A DNA stretch of 64,000 nt from Halobacillus massiliensis. Lineage in GTDB: Bacteria; Bacillota; Bacilli; Bacillales; Halobacillaceae. Below are positions 26,498 to 36,132 of this stretch, piece by piece. Within the stretch, counting starts at the first letter, position 1, and each line of letters begins with the position of its first letter. Location: the NCBI RefSeq assembly GCF_900166625.1, contig NZ_LT800499.1:544695-608694 (forward strand), written 5' to 3'. A program made the position numbers and the translations under genes. The notes beneath the pieces are model-generated. The model was not told the DNA's origin. It made no database searches and saw nothing but the letters and a program-made list of their open reading frames with translations.

Positions 26498-27562
26498 CTA
26501 TACCGTTTTGCGTTCCTGCCATTCCTCATAAAAATGACTGATTATAGCTTTTATAACGGCATAAGTAGGGATGGCAAACAGTAAGCCTAAGAACCCGGCA
26601 AGACTTCCGGCGGCCAGAATAACGGTGATCACCGTTAATGGATGGATGTGTAAAGCCTTTCCCATTACATTAGGAGAGATAAGGTTACCCTCTATCTGCT
26701 GAGCGATTAAAGTGATAATGGCTACATATACAGCCATAATTGGATCCTGGAACAGCGCGACAAGTATGGCTGGCAGAACGCCGATAAATGGTCCAATAAA
26801 CGGGATAACATTCATTAACATTGCGAATAGTGCCAGTGTTAAAGAATACTCCAAACCGATAATTAGGTAACCGACAAGCAGGATAATCCCGACAAAGACA
26901 CTGACGGTTAATTGACCGATGATAAAAGAGTGAAGCGTATGGTCAAGGGAGTGGGCAAGTTTTCTAAAACTCGCTGCAGCTCTGGGCTTAAGATACTGTG
27001 TAATAAACGGCACGAGTTTCTCTCCATCTTTCAGCATAAAGAAAAGGAAAAATGGGATTAGCACAAGCCCAAGCACAAAGCTTACAATTTGACTGATTAC
27101 ATTTACAATAACACCGGGAACAGCATCCAGTGAGCTTTGCAGCCATTCTGTAACTTTGTCCAGCGAATCCGTAAATTGGCTCGGAATAATGTCCTGGTTC
27201 TGCTGCCATAACGTAATTGTTTCCGTAATCATATCCGCCATCCGCGGAATATTATCAACAAGCCGGGAAAACTGCTCCTGTGCAATCGGAGCGATAAACT
27301 GTACGATGATATAACCGGCCAGTATAAATGCCAGGAACACACCAAGGATTGCCAGAAGACGCGGCACCTTATAATGTTCTAACAATTGCATTAACGGCCG
27401 TGAAATGTAAAATAAAATTGCACCGCCTATCAGCGGAAAAGCAATAGCCGCAGCATATGTAAGGAATGGCTGAAAGAAAAAGCTAATTTCATGAAGAAGC
27501 AAAATAAATAAACTTAGTAAAATACCGACCACTAACACTTGAAACCAACGTTTATGAATCAT
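26498..27562 (-). CDS. AI-2E family (PerM/YdbI-like) membrane transporter
   Basis: 354 residues. A hydrophobic protein with 7-8 spans, a soluble amphipathic loop after the third span (about residues 90-150), and the family core LMNVIPFIGPFIGVLPAILVAL plus QQIEGNLISPNVMGKALHIHPLTV. The family includes an AI-2 exporter and sodium/proton antiporters in halophiles, so either role is possible. The start is ATG at 27562 behind GAAGGTG; the extension to 27628 lacks a ribosome site. It ends in a hairpin before the MFS gene. Confidence 0.82.
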   Translation of the reverse strand: MIHKRWFQVLVVGILLSLFILLLHEISFFFQPFLTYAAAIAFPLIGGAILFYISRPLMQLLEHYKVPRLLAILGVFLAFILAGYIIVQFIAPIAQEQFSRLVDNIPRMADMITETITLWQQNQDIIPSQFTDSLDKVTEWLQSSLDAVPGVIVNVISQIVSFVLGLVLIPFFLFFMLKDGEKLVPFITQYLKPRAAASFRKLAHSLDHTLHSFIIGQLTVSVFVGIILLVGYLIIGLEYSLTLALFAMLMNVIPFIGPFIGVLPAILVALFQDPIMAVYVAIITLIAQQIEGNLISPNVMGKALHIHPLTVITVILAAGSLAGFLGLLFAIPTYAVIKAIISHFYEEWQERKTV

Positions 27563-27749
27563 GAACTCACACCTTCGCCTAAAAAATTTGTTAACAGGCG
27601 TTACCCTTTTTAAGGAAGCAATAACCAAAATCTACTACAGTAAAGTATACAATAAGAAAGAAGGTTTAGCTCTTAAGAATAACTGAAACTTTAGTATAAT
27701 GGTCAAAAAGAGACTTCGTACACAAAAGCATCAGAAAGGATGATTTTTA

Positions 27750-28994
27750 ATGAAAAAAGAATTACTTCGAAGATTTATGGATTATGTAAGAATAGATACA
27801 CAGTCTGATTTAAACAGTGAAGAGACACCTTCCACTGCAGGCCAATGGGATCTGGCTCGAAAACTTGTAGATGAACTAAACGAAATGGGAATGGAAGATG
27901 TTACGATAGATGACCATGCTTACGTCATGGCGACCCTTCCAGCTAATACCGAGACATATGTCCCGGTTGCTGGGTTCTTAGCCCATATCGATACAGCTAC
28001 AGATTTTACCGGGAAAAATGTAAATCCTCAAGTAGTGGAGGACTATGATGGCGGGGATATTCAATTAAATGAGAAGGTGACACTATCGCCGGCAGATTTT
28101 AAAGAACTTTCTACATACAAAGGCCATACGCTCATTACTACGGATGGAAATACACTGCTTGGAGCGGACAATAAAGCGGGAATCACGGAGATTATGACCG
28201 CCATGAATTATCTTATTCAGCACCCGCAAATTAAGCACGGGAAAATCCGTGTCGGCTTTACGCCGGATGAAGAAATCGGAAAAGGCCCTCATAAATTTGA
28301 CGTAGAGCGATTTGGAGCAGACTTTGCTTATACGGTCGATGGCGGACCGCTTGGAGAACTGCAATATGAAAGCTTCAATGCGGCTGCTGCCAAGATTAAA
28401 TTTTATGGAAACAGCGTTCATCCGGGGACAGCGAAAGGAAAGATGGTCAACGCTTCTAAGATAGCCGTGGAATTTATTCATAAGCTGCCTGAAGAAGCAG
28501 CACCCGAGCATACAAGTGATTACGAAGGGTTTTACCACATTGTTTCTTTTAATGGAGATGTAGAAAAAGCAGAGATTTACTGTTTAATCAGAGATCATGA
28601 TAAACAGAAATTTGCAGAGAAGAAAGCTGAATTAAATGCAATTGTCCAGGATTTACAGATCAAATACGGAGAGTCTGCCGTTGAGTCAGATCTTGAAGAT
28701 CAGTATTACAATATGAGAGACAAAATTGAACCGGTAAAAGAAATCGTGGATACAGCACGGCAGGCAATGGAAAACCTCGGCATTCCTCCTATTATCGAGC
28801 CGATCCGGGGAGGCACGGATGGTTCACAGCTTTCCTATATGGGATTGCCGACTCCAAATATTTTTACCGGCGGGGAAAACTTTCACGGAAAATATGAATA
28901 CATTTCGTTAGAGAATATGGAAAAAGCATCGCGCGTAATTGTAGAGATTAGCCGTCTTCTTGCGGATGGAAGCTTCAAACTAATGAATAGATAA
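27750..28994 (+). CDS. pepT: Peptidase T (tripeptide aminopeptidase)
   Basis: 414 residues, full length. An M20 di-zinc exopeptidase removing the N-terminal residue of tripeptides in the cytoplasm. Metal and catalytic blocks are in order: AHIDTATDF (about 79-87), LLGADNKAG (about 138), TPDEEIGKG (about 172, catalytic Glu pair), [16 protein letters not shown], and the C-terminal metal His in [21 protein letters not shown] precedes ATG at normal spacing. Monocistronic. Confidence 0.95.
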   Translation: MKKELLRRFMDYVRIDTQSDLNSEETPSTAGQWDLARKLVDELNEMGMEDVTIDDHAYVMATLPANTETYVPVAGFLAHIDTATDFTGKNVNPQVVEDYDGGDIQLNEKVTLSPADFKELSTYKGHTLITTDGNTLLGADNKAGITEIMTAMNYLIQHPQIKHGKIRVGFTPDEEIGKGPHKFDVERFGADFAYTVDGGPLGELQYESFNAAAAKIKFYGNSVHPGTAKGKMVNASKIAVEFIHKLPEEAAPEHTSDYEGFYHIVSFNGDVEKAEIYCLIRDHDKQKFAEKKAELNAIVQDLQIKYGESAVESDLEDQYYNMRDKIEPVKEIVDTARQAMENLGIPPIIEPIRGGTDGSQLSYMGLPTPNIFTGGENFHGKYEYISLENMEKASRVIVEISRLLADGSFKLMNR

Positions 28995-29044
28995 GCCGCT
29001 GCTTTCGCATAATGAAGGAAGGGAAAAGGTTTATAAAAAATAAA

Positions 29045-29072
29045 TTGACAAATTGCGCTTCCGTGCTATGAT
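29045..29072 (+). promoter_or_regulatory. Sigma-A promoter of the Mn2+ riboswitch-terC transcript
   Basis: TTGACA at 29045-29050 and TATGAT at 29067-29072 with a 16-bp spacer; transcription would begin just before the riboswitch. Confidence 0.75.
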
Positions 29073-29092
29073 AAGAAAAGAATATAGCGATT

Positions 29093-29183
29093 CCAAAGGG
29101 GAGTAGCTTTAAACAGTAAAGTCGTCATGACGGGAGAAATCCCCGGCTTTATTGGCAACGGACGTTGTTAGCGAGACCTTTAC
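29093..29183 (+). ncRNA. yybP-ykoY manganese riboswitch
   Basis: It has the conserved 5' block AAAGGGGAGTAGC (29095-29107), a middle helix with CCCCGGCTTTATTGGCAACG and the 3' block GCGAGACCTTTACC, matching the yybP-ykoY class by eye. The 3' strand of helix P1 (ACCTTT) is also the 5' strand of the terminator at 29175-29213, so Mn2+ binding should favour P1 and let transcription continue into terC. The location before a TerC-type Mn exporter fits the known role. Confidence 0.93.
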
Positions 29184-29213
29184 CCACGTTTAAGGGTAAA
29201 GGTCTGTTTTTTT
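29175..29213 (+). terminator. Riboswitch expression-platform terminator
   Basis: GACCTTTACCC pairs with GGGTAAAGGTC across a short loop, followed by a run of T. Its first strand overlaps riboswitch helix P1, making the two structures mutually exclusive. Confidence 0.9.
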
Positions 29214-29247
29214 GATCTTTACCTTCGTGGTAGGGATCATTTTTTTT
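29213..29247 (+). terminator. Second hairpin in tandem before terC
   Basis: TGATC-TT-TACC pairs with GGTA-GG-GATCA (two G-T pairs) around TTCGT, followed by eight T. It is independent of the riboswitch P1 strand. Confidence 0.7.
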
Positions 29248-29267
29248 GAAAAAAAGGAGAGAAAAAG

Positions 29268-30041
29268 ATGGACGCACAGTTATTGATCGAGTATGGGTGG
29301 GTATTACTAGTACTCGTTGGTTTAGAAGGAATCCTTGCTGCTGATAACGCCCTTGTTTTGGCGATCATGGTAAAACATTTGCCGGAAGAACAGCGTAAAA
29401 AAGCCTTGTTTTATGGACTATTAGGAGCATTTGTCCTGCGTTTTGCCTCATTATTTGTTATTTCTTTTCTTGTTGATGTATGGCAGGTGCAGGCCATTGG
29501 TGCCGCGTACTTATTATTCATTTCAGGTAAGCACTTATATGATAAGTGGCGAACAAAGAATATTGTGGAAGACAACCCAGGGGAACATATTGAAGATAAG
29601 AAGGAAGGGTCCAGCTTCTGGATGACTGTAGTTAAAGTGGAGCTTGCCGACTTAGCCTTTGCTGTTGATTCAATTTTAGCTGCGGTTGCCCTCGCTGTCG
29701 TACTCCCGGAAACACCTCTTCCTAATGTCGGAAGTCTTGATGGCGGTCAGTTTGCTGTTATATTGACCGGCGGAATGATCGGTATTATTATTATGCGGTT
29801 TGCAGCCAACGTATTTGTTAATCTGCTCCATTCTCGTCCGGGCTTAGAAATCGCGGCCTTTGTTATTGTCGGTTGGGTTGGGGTTAAACTGGTAGTCTAT
29901 ACACTGGCTCATCCGAACATTCAAATTTTAGACCAACACTTTGCTCATTCAACAGCGTGGAAGATTACTTTCTATACCGTCCTTGTTGGAATTGCCGTTG
30001 CAGGATGGTTTCTATCAGGTAAAAAGAAAGCTGAAGCTTAA
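29268..30041 (+). CDS. TerC-family membrane protein, probable Mn2+ exporter
   Basis: 257 residues, about seven spans. The two family motifs with membrane-embedded acidic residues are EGILAADNALVLAIM (about 20-34) and KVELADLAFAVDSILAAVAL (about 124-143). In Bacillus subtilis the riboswitch-linked homologues YceF and YkoY export manganese, in part to load secreted enzymes; the manganese riboswitch here supports the same role. AAAAAGGAGAG lies before ATG. Single-gene transcript closed by a terminator at 30052-30079. Confidence 0.9.
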   Translation: MDAQLLIEYGWVLLVLVGLEGILAADNALVLAIMVKHLPEEQRKKALFYGLLGAFVLRFASLFVISFLVDVWQVQAIGAAYLLFISGKHLYDKWRTKNIVEDNPGEHIEDKKEGSSFWMTVVKVELADLAFAVDSILAAVALAVVLPETPLPNVGSLDGGQFAVILTGGMIGIIIMRFAANVFVNLLHSRPGLEIAAFVIVGWVGVKLVVYTLAHPNIQILDQHFAHSTAWKITFYTVLVGIAVAGWFLSGKKKAEA

Positions 30042-30051
30042 GTGGGAAGAG

Positions 30052-30079
30052 GCTGCCGAGAATTCTTCGGCAGCTTTTT
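30052..30079 (+). terminator. Terminator after terC
   Basis: GCTGCCGA pairs with TCGGCAGC around a short loop, followed by five T. Confidence 0.88.
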
Positions 30080-30177
30080 CAATTTTAATCGAGCTTCTGA
30101 TACTTGAGCAGAAATACCACTTTATTTGTGAAAATTTGGTATAGTTGTGAAAAAGAATACGAAAGGAGAGGATATGG

Positions 30178-30378
30178 ATGGGAAAAGCTGCGAATAACTC
30201 TGCCGACCAGTTTATATATGTGAAAAATCGTATTCATATGCTCAATCAAGTCGTATCCACGATGGATCCTGAACAAATAGATATGGACGATTACAATCGC
30301 GTACTGGAAATGCTTGAACAGCTGCATACGAAAATGGCACGCTTTAAAAAAGATTGGGAAGACAGTAATGGGGAGTGA
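30178..30378 (+). CDS. 66-residue helical protein (SE1561-like)
   Basis: Acidic and helical, MGKAANNSADQFIYVKNRIHM and on, with a repeated pattern of acidic and hydrophobic residues through MDPEQIDMDDYNRVLEMLEQL. It resembles the small Firmicutes SE1561 family of unknown function (recalled pattern, not a search). AAAGGAG sits 9 bases before ATG 30178. The stop is 7 bp before the OsmC-like gene, so the two form an operon. No signal peptide or metal motif. Confidence 0.72.
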   Translation: MGKAANNSADQFIYVKNRIHMLNQVVSTMDPEQIDMDDYNRVLEMLEQLHTKMARFKKDWEDSNGE

Positions 30379-30385
30379 ATGGTTT

Positions 30386-30832
30386 ATGACACAGCATCAT
30401 TTTCATTTAAAAGCCGATTGGCCCGGCGGCCGCAATGAAGTCGGGTACATTGAAGCAGATAAACTGAAGACGGAAATTTCCATTCCGAAAGAAATGGATG
30501 GACCAGACGTAGGGACAAACCCGGATGAAATGCTGCTTGGCGCTGCGGCTACCTGCTATATTATCAGTCTGGGAGCAATGATAGAGAGAGCGCGGCTGCC
30601 TTTAGCGGAAATGAGCATGGACTCTGAAGGAATTGTGGACGTAACAGATGGGATCTTCACCTATGAAAAAATTATCCACCGTCCAAAAGTTTTCCTTAAG
30701 AAGGATGCCGGGGAGCGAGACTTGAAAAAATTAAATCAGCTCGTGGAAAAAGCAGAAACGAGCTGTATGATTTCAAAAGCAATTGCCGGCAATGTGGAGC
30801 TTGAGCTTCAGGCGGAAACAGGCATTAAATAA
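30386..30832 (+). CDS. OsmC-like peroxiredoxin
   Basis: 148 residues, one OsmC domain. OsmC/Ohr proteins reduce organic hydroperoxides with a pair of cysteines; here Cys in GAAATCYIISLGAM (about residue 55) and in ETSCMISKAI (about 127) are at the expected places. It fits the short Bacillus/Staphylococcus OsmC subgroup with WPGGRN near the start. ATG 30386 is chosen because GGGGAG precedes it by 10 bases; the in-frame ATG at 30368 has none. Co-transcribed with the 66-residue protein. Confidence 0.85.
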   Translation: MTQHHFHLKADWPGGRNEVGYIEADKLKTEISIPKEMDGPDVGTNPDEMLLGAAATCYIISLGAMIERARLPLAEMSMDSEGIVDVTDGIFTYEKIIHRPKVFLKKDAGERDLKKLNQLVEKAETSCMISKAIAGNVELELQAETGIK

Positions 30833-30912
30833 AATCCCACGCCTTGGGGCCTCCGATAAGTTAGTTTTTCATTCTAACTTTTGGGGGCAGCACCAGGGCA
30901 TGGGATTTTTTT
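30832..30912. terminator. Large bidirectional terminator between osmC-like and GH13 genes
   Basis: AAATCCCACGCC pairs with GGGCATGGGATTT; the interior holds a second stem AAGTTAG / CTAACTT. T runs occur on both strands. Confidence 0.8.
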
Positions 30913-32563
30913 ATAATAAATAGACTCTAGCTTCATATGGAGCTAACTTAATAGAGCTCGTTTTTTCTTTCGAGACTGCTTGGTTGGAAAGCAGCAGGTC
31001 GTCCGTTTTCAATGGATCGCCACTTTCAAAAACAGCAGGTTCTCCCGTTAAATTGGTAAGAATAAGCGCTTCTTGATCATCAAGAGTTCGTGTATAGGCG
31101 TAGACTTGTGGGTGCTCTGGATCAAGCAGGTTGTAAATACCGTAAGTAAACAGTTCATACTTTTTCTTAAGCTTGATCAGCTGCTTGTAATAAGAAAGAA
31201 TAGAATCTTCGTCCTGCTGCTGTTTAGCAACATTGATTTCTTTATAATTTGGGTTCACTTTTATCCATGGGGTGCCCTTAGTAAAGCCAGCCTGCGGTTC
31301 GTCGCTCCACTGCATCGGGGTACGGCTGTTATCACGCGAAGTGCTCCATAGAATAGGCAGAACTTCTTCGTCTGTAAACCCATCTGCTTTTTTGAAATTG
31401 TAAAGGTTTTTTGCAGCTACGTCATCGTAATCCGCGATAGAAGGGTAGGCGACATTCGTCATGCCGATCTCCTGTCCTTGATAAATAAAAGGTGTCCCCT
31501 GCATGAGAAAATACATCGTGGCCATGGAAGTTGCACTTTCATACCAGTAGTCTTTATCATTTCCCCATGTAGAAACGACACGGGCTTTATCATGATTCTC
31601 AATAAACAGAGCATTCCAGCCGTCATTTTCCAAGGCCTTCTGCCAGCGGGTGAGAGCCTCTTTAAGTCCAACAACATCAAGCTGCTGCTCTGCCTCCTGA
31701 TCCCATAAATCCAAGTGCTCAAACTGAAACACCATATCCATTTTGCCTTCCTTGCCGACCCATTTGTATGCTTCTTCCGCACTAACGCCATTAGCTTCCC
31801 CTACAGTTAAGGCACTTTTCTTTCCGTACGTTTTGTCCTTGAATTCATGCAAAAACTCATGAATGCCCTCCTGATTCATATGCATATCGAAAGACGACAC
31901 GTAAGGCTTGCCTTCAGGATTCGGAAGGTCAGGGAATCCTTCCCGCTTTTTAATATGGCTGATCGCATCAATTCTGAACCCGTCGATGCCTTTTTCCAGC
32001 CACCAGTTGACGGTATCGAATAAAACATCGCGAACCTCTTCATTTTCCCAGTTCAAGTCCGGCTGCTTCCTTGAAAAGAGGTGCAGATAGTACTGATCTG
32101 TTTTCTCGTCATATTCCCAGGCCGACCCTTCAAAAATACTCTCCCAGTTATTCGGTTCTTTCCCATCTTTCCCGTCACGCCAAATATACCAGTCGCGCTT
32201 AGGGTTCTCTTTGGACGAACGGGACTCAATAAACCACGGATGCTCATCACTTGTATGGTTCAACACAAGATCAATGATCAACTTCATCCCACGCTTATGA
32301 ACTTCATAGAGGAGCTCGTCAAAATCGTCCATGCCTCCAAATTCCTCAAGAATATCCTGATAATCAGATATATCATATCCGTTATCATCTTTAGGAGATT
32401 TATACATAGGGCATACCCAGATAAAATCAATTCCTAGATCCTCTAAATAATCAAGTCGCTCAATCATTCCCTGAATATCGCCGACTCCATCCCCATCAGA
32501 ATCCTGAAAGCTGCGAGGATAGATTTGATACCCAATAGCTTCTTTCCACCAAACTTTTTCCAT
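30911..32563 (-). CDS. GH13 alpha-glucosidase (oligo-1,6-glucosidase family)
   Basis: 550 residues, (beta/alpha)8 barrel of glycoside hydrolase 13, subfamily of oligo-1,6-glucosidase, alpha-glucosidase and trehalose-6-phosphate hydrolase. Catalytic residues are Asp199 (GFRIDAI), Glu256 (LTVGEANG) and Asp325 (IENHDKAR), with a calcium-type loop DSDGDGVGD near residue 22. The residue after the nucleophile is Ala200; in this subfamily Val there marks alpha-1,6 specificity and Ala or Thr alpha-1,4 specificity, so maltose or malto-oligosaccharides are the likelier substrates. Cytoplasmic, no signal peptide. A LacI-type operator lies 54 bp upstream, implying sugar induction. No transporter or regulator gene is adjacent. 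Confidence 0.9.
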   Translation of the reverse strand: MEKVWWKEAIGYQIYPRSFQDSDGDGVGDIQGMIERLDYLEDLGIDFIWVCPMYKSPKDDNGYDISDYQDILEEFGGMDDFDELLYEVHKRGMKLIIDLVLNHTSDEHPWFIESRSSKENPKRDWYIWRDGKDGKEPNNWESIFEGSAWEYDEKTDQYYLHLFSRKQPDLNWENEEVRDVLFDTVNWWLEKGIDGFRIDAISHIKKREGFPDLPNPEGKPYVSSFDMHMNQEGIHEFLHEFKDKTYGKKSALTVGEANGVSAEEAYKWVGKEGKMDMVFQFEHLDLWDQEAEQQLDVVGLKEALTRWQKALENDGWNALFIENHDKARVVSTWGNDKDYWYESATSMATMYFLMQGTPFIYQGQEIGMTNVAYPSIADYDDVAAKNLYNFKKADGFTDEEVLPILWSTSRDNSRTPMQWSDEPQAGFTKGTPWIKVNPNYKEINVAKQQQDEDSILSYYKQLIKLKKKYELFTYGIYNLLDPEHPQVYAYTRTLDDQEALILTNLTGEPAVFESGDPLKTDDLLLSNQAVSKEKTSSIKLAPYEARVYLL

Positions 32564-32616
32564 TCTAAAACCTCACTTTTAAAAAACGATTATTTTATAT
32601 TTATTCCATAACCCGT

Positions 32617-32630
32617 CGTTTGCGCAAACG
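32617..32630. promoter_or_regulatory. LacI-family operator upstream of the glucosidase gene
   Basis: CGTTTGCGCAAACG is a perfect 14-bp palindrome with the central CG typical of LacI-family sites such as MalR or CcpA. It is 54 bp upstream of the GH13 start. Which regulator binds is unknown. Confidence 0.65.
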
Positions 32631-32714
32631 TTTTCCTAAGCTGTTGTTTCATATCTTAATTGATTGCGTCCTCTTTTACAACATATTTGGCAGATTTTTA
32701 ACCATGGAAAAGGG

Positions 32715-33020
32715 GAGAAGTGTCGAAAGTGCGGGGGAAAACTTCGAAAGAACCAGGAGAAGAGCCGAAAGCGAGCGATAGACCGCCGAAAGAGTCCAGA
32801 AGCGCTGAAAGGGAGGGGAGAAACGTTGAAAGTGCCAGGAGAAGAGACGAAAGTGAGCGCTAGAGCGTCGAAAGAGTCCAGAAGCGCTGAAAGGGAGGGG
32901 AGAAACGTCGAAACAGCCAGGAGACGAGGCGAAAGCGAGAGGTAGAGCGTCGAAAGAGTCCAGAAGAGTTGAAAGGGAGGGGAGAAACGTCGAAAGAGCC
33001 AGGAAAAGAGCTGTAAGCAA
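32715..33020. repeat. Purine-rich array with about 21-bp period
   Basis: The plus strand repeats a core (C/T)GAAAG about every 21 bp for some 300 bp, embedded in an 82-bp higher-order unit (CGTCGAAAGAGTCCAGAAGC at about 32864 and 32946). The strand is very rich in G and A. Overlapping ORFs on both strands only reflect the repeat (for example repeated FRRFSPPF readings on the minus strand). It lies in the 32564-33161 gap between the glucosidase and the SOS polymerase. Confidence 0.85.
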
Positions 33021-33119
33021 GTGTCAAAGCGTAGACGTGGGCAATCACCTACTCTGAAATTCATCAAAATCTCCCCTCCTTGGATAAAATCTCCTCTGTT
33101 AATAATTTTCCAGAGTGGG

Positions 33120-33139
33120 TATAATAAGAACAAACGTTC
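33120..33139 (+). promoter_or_regulatory. LexA (SOS) box over the polymerase promoter
   Basis: GAACAAACGTTC at 33128-33139 fits the Bacillus LexA half-sites GAAC-N4-GTTC exactly, and a TATAAT at 33120-33125 lies directly upstream. LexA bound here would block transcription of the gene starting at 33162. Confidence 0.85.
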
Positions 33140-33161
33140 GTAAATATGGAGAGTGAAGGAA

Positions 33162-34418
33162 ATGGATTATTCAGTTTATCCTCGTCATGATGTACTGTGT
33201 ATTGATATGCGCTCATTTTATGCGAGTGTGGAATGCACTAGGCGCGGACTTGACCCACAAACGGCACTGCTCGCGGTGGTAGGAGATCCGAATCGAAGCG
33301 GAAGTATTGTGCTGGCCGCCTCTCCGGCATTGAAGAAAAAGCACGGGATCAGCAATGTGAGTCGTTTTTTCGAACTGCCGGATGACCCTCAGCTTGTGAT
33401 TGCCCAGGCGCATATGGGAGATTATCTCAAGGTGTCCGCTGAGATTACAAAAATGATTATGAACTATGTTCCGCCTGAAGCTGTTCATGTCTATTCAGTG
33501 GATGAGCTGTGGGTAACGATCGATGGACTTGAAAAGTTATATGGTCTCCCGAGAGAGATTGCCCAGATGATTCAGGATAATATCAGGGATCAATTCGGAA
33601 TTGAATGTGTGATTGGAATTGGTGATAATAAATTTTTAGCAAAAGTAGTGATGGATATTCATTCGAAAAAGGCGAAGGATGGGATTGCGGAGTGCCGTTA
33701 TGAACATGTAAAGAGTCTATTGTGGCCGATACCGATTGAAGATATTTGGGGTATTGGCTCCCGAATGATGAGGAACCTAAACAGGCTGGGTATCACAACG
33801 CTCGGACAGCTCGCTCAGTACCCTTTAAAGTATATGAAAAAGCATTACGGAGTGATGGGAGAGCAGCTTCATTGGCATGCATGGGGAATCGACCTCAGTC
33901 CTGTGATTGGTAATTTTACAAAAGCGGACCAGAAAGGGTACGGCCACGGAATTACACTACTGCGTGATTATGCGGGAGATGAACTGTCAACGGTACTTCT
34001 TGATTTGTGTGAAGAAGCCTGCCGGCGGGCGAGGAGAGACAGCCGTGCGGGGAGGACTGTCCACCTTTCTGTCGCATATGCAAGTGAGTACGGGGGCGGC
34101 TTCAGTCGTTCCATGTCCATCGACCAGCCGACGAATATTACGATGGATATGTACCAAATTTGCATGCGTCTGTTCCGCACATTTTATGACGGGGAGAGCC
34201 AGATTCGCCGAACGAGCGTTACGCTGACAAACCTTGAGGAAGACATCGCTACCCAGCTTACTCTTTTTGATGACCGGCCGAAACAAAAAGATATTGGAAA
34301 AGTGATGGATGAAATCCGTGATAAATACGGATCGATGGCTATCTTAAGAGCCAGCAGCTTCACGGAGTCGGGGATTACTCCTGATCGAAGCAAGAAAATT
34401 GGAGGTCATTATGCTTAA
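33162..34418 (+). CDS. Y-family DNA polymerase (UvrX/YqjW type)
   Basis: 418 residues. Translesion DNA polymerase: catalytic acidic residues in DMRSFYASVE (about 12-21) and SVDELWVTID (about 110-119), helix-hairpin-helix WGIGSRMMRNLNRLGITTLGQLA near 205 and a C-terminal little-finger domain. It matches the UvrX/YqjW branch of Bacillus rather than DinB/PolIV. ATG 33162 follows GGAG by 9 bases; GTG 33153 is an alternative. The LexA box in its promoter makes it SOS-inducible. The C-terminus lacks an obvious beta-clamp motif that I can name. Monocistronic, with terminator at 34427. Confidence 0.92.
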   Translation: MDYSVYPRHDVLCIDMRSFYASVECTRRGLDPQTALLAVVGDPNRSGSIVLAASPALKKKHGISNVSRFFELPDDPQLVIAQAHMGDYLKVSAEITKMIMNYVPPEAVHVYSVDELWVTIDGLEKLYGLPREIAQMIQDNIRDQFGIECVIGIGDNKFLAKVVMDIHSKKAKDGIAECRYEHVKSLLWPIPIEDIWGIGSRMMRNLNRLGITTLGQLAQYPLKYMKKHYGVMGEQLHWHAWGIDLSPVIGNFTKADQKGYGHGITLLRDYAGDELSTVLLDLCEEACRRARRDSRAGRTVHLSVAYASEYGGGFSRSMSIDQPTNITMDMYQICMRLFRTFYDGESQIRRTSVTLTNLEEDIATQLTLFDDRPKQKDIGKVMDEIRDKYGSMAILRASSFTESGITPDRSKKIGGHYA

Positions 34419-34426
34419 AAGGTTAT

Positions 34427-34459
34427 TTAAAAACCAGAGCAGCGTGCGCTCTGGTTTTT
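34427..34459 (+). terminator. Terminator after the Y-family polymerase
   Basis: AAAACCAGAGC pairs with GCTCTGGTTTT around AGCGTGC. Confidence 0.88.
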
Positions 34460-34519
34460 AAAGTGCCCATGTACGAAAGGATGAAGGTTTATAAAGTTTA
34501 TGTTAATAAGGAGTTACCC

Positions 34520-34654
34520 TTATTTGCAATAAGCAGCACCAACAATGATCAATAGAATGAAAAGAACTACGATTAACGCAAAACCGCGTCCTCTGCCATA
34601 TCCGTAACCACCGTAGCATCCGCCATAACCACCGAATCCGCATCCGTAACCCAT
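34520..34654 (-). CDS. YjcZ-family sporulation peptide, 44 residues
   Basis: Starts [20 protein letters not shown] and ends in a single membrane helix, [18 protein letters not shown]. This Gly/Tyr/Cys-rich head plus one hydrophobic helix is the hallmark of the small YjcZ/SscA-like sporulation peptides of Bacillaceae, found in spore coat and membranes. AGGTGGTGAGG precedes ATG. A sigma-K-type -10 (CATAAAGTA on the minus strand, 34684-34692) lies 30 bp upstream, but no matching -35 was found. Confidence 0.85.
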   Translation of the reverse strand: MGYGCGFGGYGGCYGGYGYGRGRGFALIVVLFILLIIVGAAYCK

Positions 34655-34746
34655 AACCTCACCACCTTTTTTACTCGATACGTTACTTTATGTGGTGAAA
34701 AAGAATTGGGAAAGGCGTTTGTCTATATTTCCGGTAAAAACGTCTA

Positions 34747-36088
<1,342 letters not shown>

Positions 36089-36091
36089 AGT

Positions 36092-36132
36092 AATAAAGCA
36101 GCTATTTCAGTTAAATAGCTGCTTTATTTTTT
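36092..36132. terminator. Bidirectional terminator between collagen-like and gerP-like genes
   Basis: AATAAAGCAGCTATTT pairs with AAATAGCTGCTTTATT around CAGTT, then a T run. Confidence 0.92.

Noticed and set aside
26422-26529. Longer N-terminus for the MFS transporter starting at 26529
   Set aside because: The extra 36 codons run through the terminator of the upstream gene, and AAAGGA precedes the internal ATG at 26421.
32636-33133. Overlapping ORFs with FRRFSPPF or SRKRAIDRRKS patterns
   Set aside because: Open on both strands only because the 21- and 82-bp repeats lack stops in several frames; no ribosome site and no domain.
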